Origin: Glebionis coronaria
Taxonomy: Eukaryota > Streptophyta > Magnoliopsida > Asterales > Asteraceae
Direction of reading: 5' to 3'
Length of the DNA stretch: 64,000 nt
NCBI GenBank assembly: GCA_025667525.1
Contig: CM046882.1
Span: 25,261,394 to 25,325,393 of the forward strand
Below the pieces are notes generated by a model, which was not told the DNA's origin, did no database searches, and saw nothing but the letters and a program-made list of their open reading frames with translations. This document shows, in pieces, positions 60,151 through 64,000 of the stretch. The translations under genes and the position numbers were made by a program. Numbering within the stretch: position 1 is the stretch's first letter; every line of letters begins with the position of its first letter.

Positions 60151-61106
60151 AACTAAAAATATATATATTTACAACTCACTATAAGTGAAAACACTTAAAC
60201 GGTCGTAATAGCTTATTAATTCGTGATCATGCATTTTCATCCGTACATTCATCATGCATTGTTATTTTTGCATTTACTAAGGTACTTAAAATTACTTAGG
60301 TAATTTCTCCAATTCGTGATCATACTGTGCCAGTTTATTCAATGACATCATCCCCATATCATTACCACTAAGGTGAGTTCATGGCCCCATCTTTACTATC
60401 TTATAACTGGGGGAGAAAACATACAAAAACTATATATATTTAAATATGCAAACACGCACTGATGACAACAACGATTTATTTCCTATTGTTTGCCCCATAC
60501 CCGTGGTCTGTAATAGTTAATAGTGTAGCACGAAATGTATGAATAGATCTATTCGGGTATTGACAACACCCAACCTGCGTGACTTGCTATCACGAAACGC
60601 TTAGGCCAAGCAACAGGTTTATTTCATTGTCGGACTGAGGGAACAACATCATGATAGACCCAAATGGACGTACTGAGCATCATTTGTCTAGCTTCTATTA
60701 CAGGGCAGTAGGAACTACTATAGTATTGGGCTGCGATTGTCCTACTATGATCGTGGTGTTTGGCATATTAGTAATTTATTTATTTGATTAAACCTATGAA
60801 TTCACCAACTTCGTGTTGACCCCCACATTTTACTCTATGTTTTCTTAGGAAAATAAAGCAGGTTCATGCATTGGATTCTAGCATTTTAGGGAGCATCATG
60901 TTTACCATCGGGCTGGGATATTTACTTCAGTTTTATAATAAATGTGGTTTTACAAACAAGATACTAAGTGTGTACAATTAATTCATGTAATATGTTTTAA
61001 ATGACTATTATGATCATTGCTCTATATACTGTGTGCTATCGATCCACCCAAGTAACACCCCAAGTACTATTCCACTGCATTTGACCATCAGGGGGTGTTA
61101 CAGAAA

Positions 61107-61117
61107 TGGTATCAGAG
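61107..61117 (+). other. Primer-binding site of element H
   Basis: TGGTATCAGAG lies a few bases after the LTR end, complementary to initiator tRNA-Met. Confidence 0.75.
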
Positions 61118-61458
61118 AGCATAGTTATAGAGAACCAGATCGATAATAAATATTTTAAAATATAACAAATTTTTTAAACTGGACTACAACTGAAATTTTA
61201 AAATCAATGAAATAAAAAGAAAGTTAATTTTTGGGGAACCTTTATAAGTTAGGCATATAGCATATAGAGCATGCGTATTATGTGAACTAACCTCACACTG
61301 ATTTATAACCTTTGAGTTAATAAATCACCTAAGTATCTACTCATACTTTTGACAAGCATAGTTAAAAGACATAAACTGCATCACATATGCATCTTAAAAC
61401 TTTTTGAATTGTGTAAGCTAAAAACTTACTCAACTTTGAAATGCTATTTTCAGATATC

Positions 61459-62355
61459 ATGACGACACCTACTATTGTGACTACCTTCGAGGAGCTCATG
61501 ACTCCTACCATCGCACCATTATCACCGACATCGGTATTTGCTGGACCCGCATCTGACACCGAGTCCAGAGGTGACCAGCCAGACAGAGTCATTATACTTT
61601 CAAATTCACCTACCCCATCACCACATACTGTATCCCCTACTTCACCACTGCTAGTAGTACCTACATATCCTCCTAGGGAGATGGATCAGGTTGTACCTTC
61701 CTTACCACCTTTGCCACCACCTTCTGCACATCGCACTTACCCCACTAGTGCTTTACCACCTCGCAAGAGGAGGCGTGATTCTATTCCTGACTCGACCTTC
61801 GAGATAGGAGAGGGATCAGGAGCTGGAAAACCCAGTCTTGGCGCCTTACAGGCACAGGTCGACGCACTTGTGGCCTGACAGGCGCAGGATACCGCACTTA
61901 TTCATGCCCTACTACAGGCGGACCAGCAGGGTTGCGCCGTACTTCAGGAGAGATTTAGTTCTCTCTACTGGACTGTGGTTGGTGAGTCACACACCAGACA
62001 GAGTTCTATGGGTATGACCCAAGGGAACATACAGTGGTTGTTGGATGAGGTTGCTTACCTTTGTTACTAGCTAGCTTCACTAGAGGGTCACTCGTACGAG
62101 ACCCAGGCTGCCATCCTCACGCAGGAGGAGACTTTCCGGACTTTCATAGACCTGGCAGATCTTCGCCATCAGGGAGTCATTGCAGAGACGGATCATCTAC
62201 GGAGTGCCGATACTGCACGTCATCACCATTTGCTCGAGACCATGAGATTCTCCCGAGAGACCAAGAGAGTGATGATTCACATGCAGGATGATCGTGCACC
62301 CACACCACCAGCTGGACCACCCGCACCTGCAGACAACTATACTAGTGTAGGCTAG
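61459..62355 (+). pseudogene. Extra ORF upstream of gag in element H, two stops
   Basis: A frame of about 298 codons begins at ATG 61459 (MTTPTIVTTFEELMTP) and ends at TAG 62353-62355, with stops at 61876-61878 (TGA) and 62068-62070 (TAG). It is Pro/Ser/Thr-rich at first with a basic patch (PPRKRRRDS), then helical and likely coiled coil (LGALQAQVDALVA, HHHLLETMRFSRETKRV). The continued coding texture across both stops suggests a real gene now decayed. Comparable 5' ORFs with a PP-rich part, an RKRxR patch and a coiled coil occur in gypsy elements of Asteraceae, as far as I know. Function unknown. Confidence 0.6.
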
Positions 62356-62744
62356 ATTCCTTTGTACATCATGGAAAGCATTGAGTTGCATCTCAGCTCG
62401 CATGATTTAGGTCTTTTGTACTTGTATTTTCATTTCCGTTGTATCCGTATCGTAACACCTAACCCTAGTAGGTAGGTTATCTTTTGTTGTACTACAAACA
62501 TATGTACCACTATCTCAGACAGGATTGTTGTATCTCTGTCTTAGATTGGTTGTATTTGTATCATATTGATGTTTACCAGTACTGACATATTATCACTTAC
62601 TTGTTTGTTTGAATTTTATATTATTGTGAACTCTTGACAGGTTATCCAATTTGTTGTGAATTCTATGCATATCCATTTTCATGCAGCTTAATATAATACT
62701 TCTACTGACCAGCTAATAAATCTCATCTTTGTGTATAATAGAAA
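62356..62744 (+). other. Spacer before gag, element H
   Basis: T-rich non-coding sequence; no feature seen. Confidence 0.5.
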
Positions 62745-64000
62745 ATGGCACAAAGAGTCACTCGGCAGAATACCGACGCTGCTCCCTCAGCGACTATTTC
62801 AGAAGCACAACTTAGAGTGCTTATCGGTCAAGGCATTGCTGATGCCCTAGCCGCCAGGGAAACACACCCCAGCGGAAACCAGGGCGACAGTCAAAACTCG
62901 AATGCCAGAGATCGAACTGCCAGAGGATGTACCTATCCTGACTTCCTGAAATGCAAGCCTAGTTACTTCAAGGGCAAGGAAGGGGTAGTAGGACTCATGC
63001 AATGGTTCGAAAGGACCGAGACAGTGTTCCACATTAGTGATTGCATCAGAGAAAACAAGGTGAAATTTGCCACCTGTACTCTCTTGGAACATGCTCTCAC
63101 CTGGTGGAACTCTCTAGTTGCTACCCTCGGGCATGATGAAGCCTATGGGATGACCTGGAATGCATTTAAGGAAAGACTTACCACGAAATACTATCCTCGT
63201 GGTGAAATCAAGAAACTAGAGATTGACTTGTGGAACCTCAAATGCTCAAATCATGACACCACATCTTACAATCAGAGGTTTCAGGAGCTGACTTTGATGT
63301 ATACTCGGATGTTCCCTGACGTGAAGGACAAAATAGAAAAGTACGTTATTGGACTTCCTGATTCTGTTCATGACAGTGTACTCGCATCCCGACCCACTAC
63401 GGTCGAGGGTGCCATAGAATTTGCCACGGAGCTGATGAACAAACGGGGACGTGATCATGTGCTTAGGCAGTCTGAGTACAAGAGAAAAGTTGAGGAGAAC
63501 TACCGCAGTCATCAACAGGCCCAGCCACCAAAGAGACAAAACTTGGGTCAGATCTGTAGTGCTGTTTCCTCAGCACCACCACCATATGCAGGCAACAAGC
63601 CAAAGTGCTCCAAGTGCAATTTCCATCATTTCTATACTGTTGAATGCCGAAGACTCGGACAGGGCAACTCCTATGCTCCAGCCATCAGGAACAACTCCAG
63701 TATAAACTACAGGCCCCATAATGGCAACAGTCAGAACTTCCACGGAAATGGACAGCAGGGAAACCACCAACACACTGGTAGCGGTAGCATGGCTCGTAGG
63801 GAAGTTCGTTGCTATGGTTGCGGGGAAATCGGGCACATCCAGCCTGATTGCCTAAAGCGAGCAGTTAGGAGCGAGAACAGAGGATGAGCACCGTCTAGAG
63901 TCTATGTGATAGGAGACACTAAGACCAACCCCGACTCCAATGTGGTTACGGGTACGTTCCTTCTAAACAATCGCTATGCAACTATTTTATTTGATACAGG
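62745..64000 (+). pseudogene. gag and start of protease of element H, in-frame stop
   Basis: Retrotrans_gag-type polyprotein, 380 codons to a TGA at 63885-63887. The gag block reads YPDFLKCKPSYFKGKEG, WFERTETVFHIS, TWWNSLVATLG and FKERLTTKYYPRGEIKKLE. Two zinc sites follow: an atypical CSKCNFHHFYTVEC and a canonical CYGCGEIGHIQPDC. After the TGA the same frame stays open to the window end and shows the protease (GTFLLNNRYATILFDTG, with the catalytic DTG as the last codons). In this group gag and protease normally form one frame, so the TGA is probably a mutation. The start ATG follows AATAGAAA and is the first in frame. Confidence 0.88.

Larger units (their letters stand above)
56492..60170 (-). 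mobile_element. L1-type LINE, 5'-truncated, with long target duplication
   Basis: A non-LTR element in minus orientation (about 56511-60149) flanked by an AT-rich duplication of about 19 bases, AAACTAAAAATATATATTT, at 56492-56510 and again from 60150, where it has two extra bases. Its 5' end is cut within the endonuclease domain and its 3' end is near 56511 with only a short T run as tail. Truncation and long duplications are typical of target-primed reverse transcription. Confidence 0.88.
53380..61102 (+). repeat. 5' LTR of element H (about 4.05 kb without the LINE)
   Basis: Starts TGTAAAATCGG and ends GGGTGTTACA right before the PBS. The part 53380-56491 and the part 60150-61102 are one LTR split by the LINE. 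It is AT-rich, with tandem repeats at 55174-55383, several diverged AAACTTATTTCAAGCCCTA-like modules at 55690-56060, and a poly-G run near 56078-56092. No gene is seen in it apart from the LINE. Confidence 0.75.
53380..64000 (+). mobile_element. Ty3/gypsy element H, 5' part (3' part outside window)
   Basis: A long LTR with TGTAA...TTACA inverted ends (53380-61102) carries a LINE insertion. It is followed by a TGGTATCAGAG PBS, an extra ORF before gag, gag and the start of protease. The gag type and very long LTR fit a chromovirus such as the Tekay/Del lineage, but the integrase that would settle this lies outside the window. It is inserted into element G with GTGAG (53375-53379) as the likely left copy of the duplication. 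Confidence 0.82.

Overview
The window is plant nuclear DNA, almost certainly from a eudicot: it is built from nested LTR retrotransposons of the Ty1/copia and Ty3/gypsy groups, a LINE, and one dismembered FAR1/FHY3-like (MULE-transposase-domain) gene. The style of the copia proteins and of the third ORF resembles repeats I associate with Asteraceae, but I could not test that. No intact ordinary host gene, rRNA or tRNA gene, or CRISPR array is visible.

Layout. 1-11261: SIRE/Maximus-type copia element A (5' end outside the window) with decayed gag, pol, a roughly 1,020-codon third ORF (ORF3) and a 3' LTR. 11262-12340: 3' end of a second copia element (D). 12343-14952: RT/RNase H end and 3' LTR of a third copia element (E1). 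14953-44489: a FAR1-like pseudogene in six pieces, with TGACTCA/TGAGTCA palindromic minisatellites in its introns and 3' flank, and split by three retroelements: C (15842-28208, minus strand, target duplication TGAGT, with an odd LTR-PPT-LTR end), B (28843-40913, plus strand, duplication TTTTG, LTRs identical by eye) and F (41638-44158, non-autonomous, duplication GAAAG/TAAAG). 44795-45610: a second LTR of the E family (E2), followed by about 1.1 kb of probable leader. About 46740-53379: a decayed Ty3/gypsy Tat-type element (G) with an antisense ORF after integrase. 53380-64000: 5' part of another Ty3/gypsy element (H) with a very long LTR, an extra ORF before gag, gag and the start of protease. 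A 5'-truncated LINE (minus strand, 56511-60149) lies inside H's LTR.

Elements A, B and C are three copies of related SIRE-type families sharing one plan: LTR, tRNA-Met-type PBS, leader with AAACCCTAA boxes, gag with two CCHC knuckles, pol (PR-INT-RT-RNH) one frame behind gag, a 1.25 kb spacer, ORF3, PPT, LTR. The most striking signal is a short motif, consensus GCGYTGACAA, repeated over forty times per element at spacings of mostly 21 bp, otherwise usually 15 or 18 bp. It occurs in the LTR U3, gag, pol, both parts of the pol-ORF3 spacer and ORF3. Inside genes it is always in the same codon phase, yet the same spacing persists in non-coding DNA.

Order of events from the nesting: FAR1-like gene first; E1, C, B, F and E2 in or beside it; D inside E1 and A inside D; G after E2, H inside G, and the LINE inside H.
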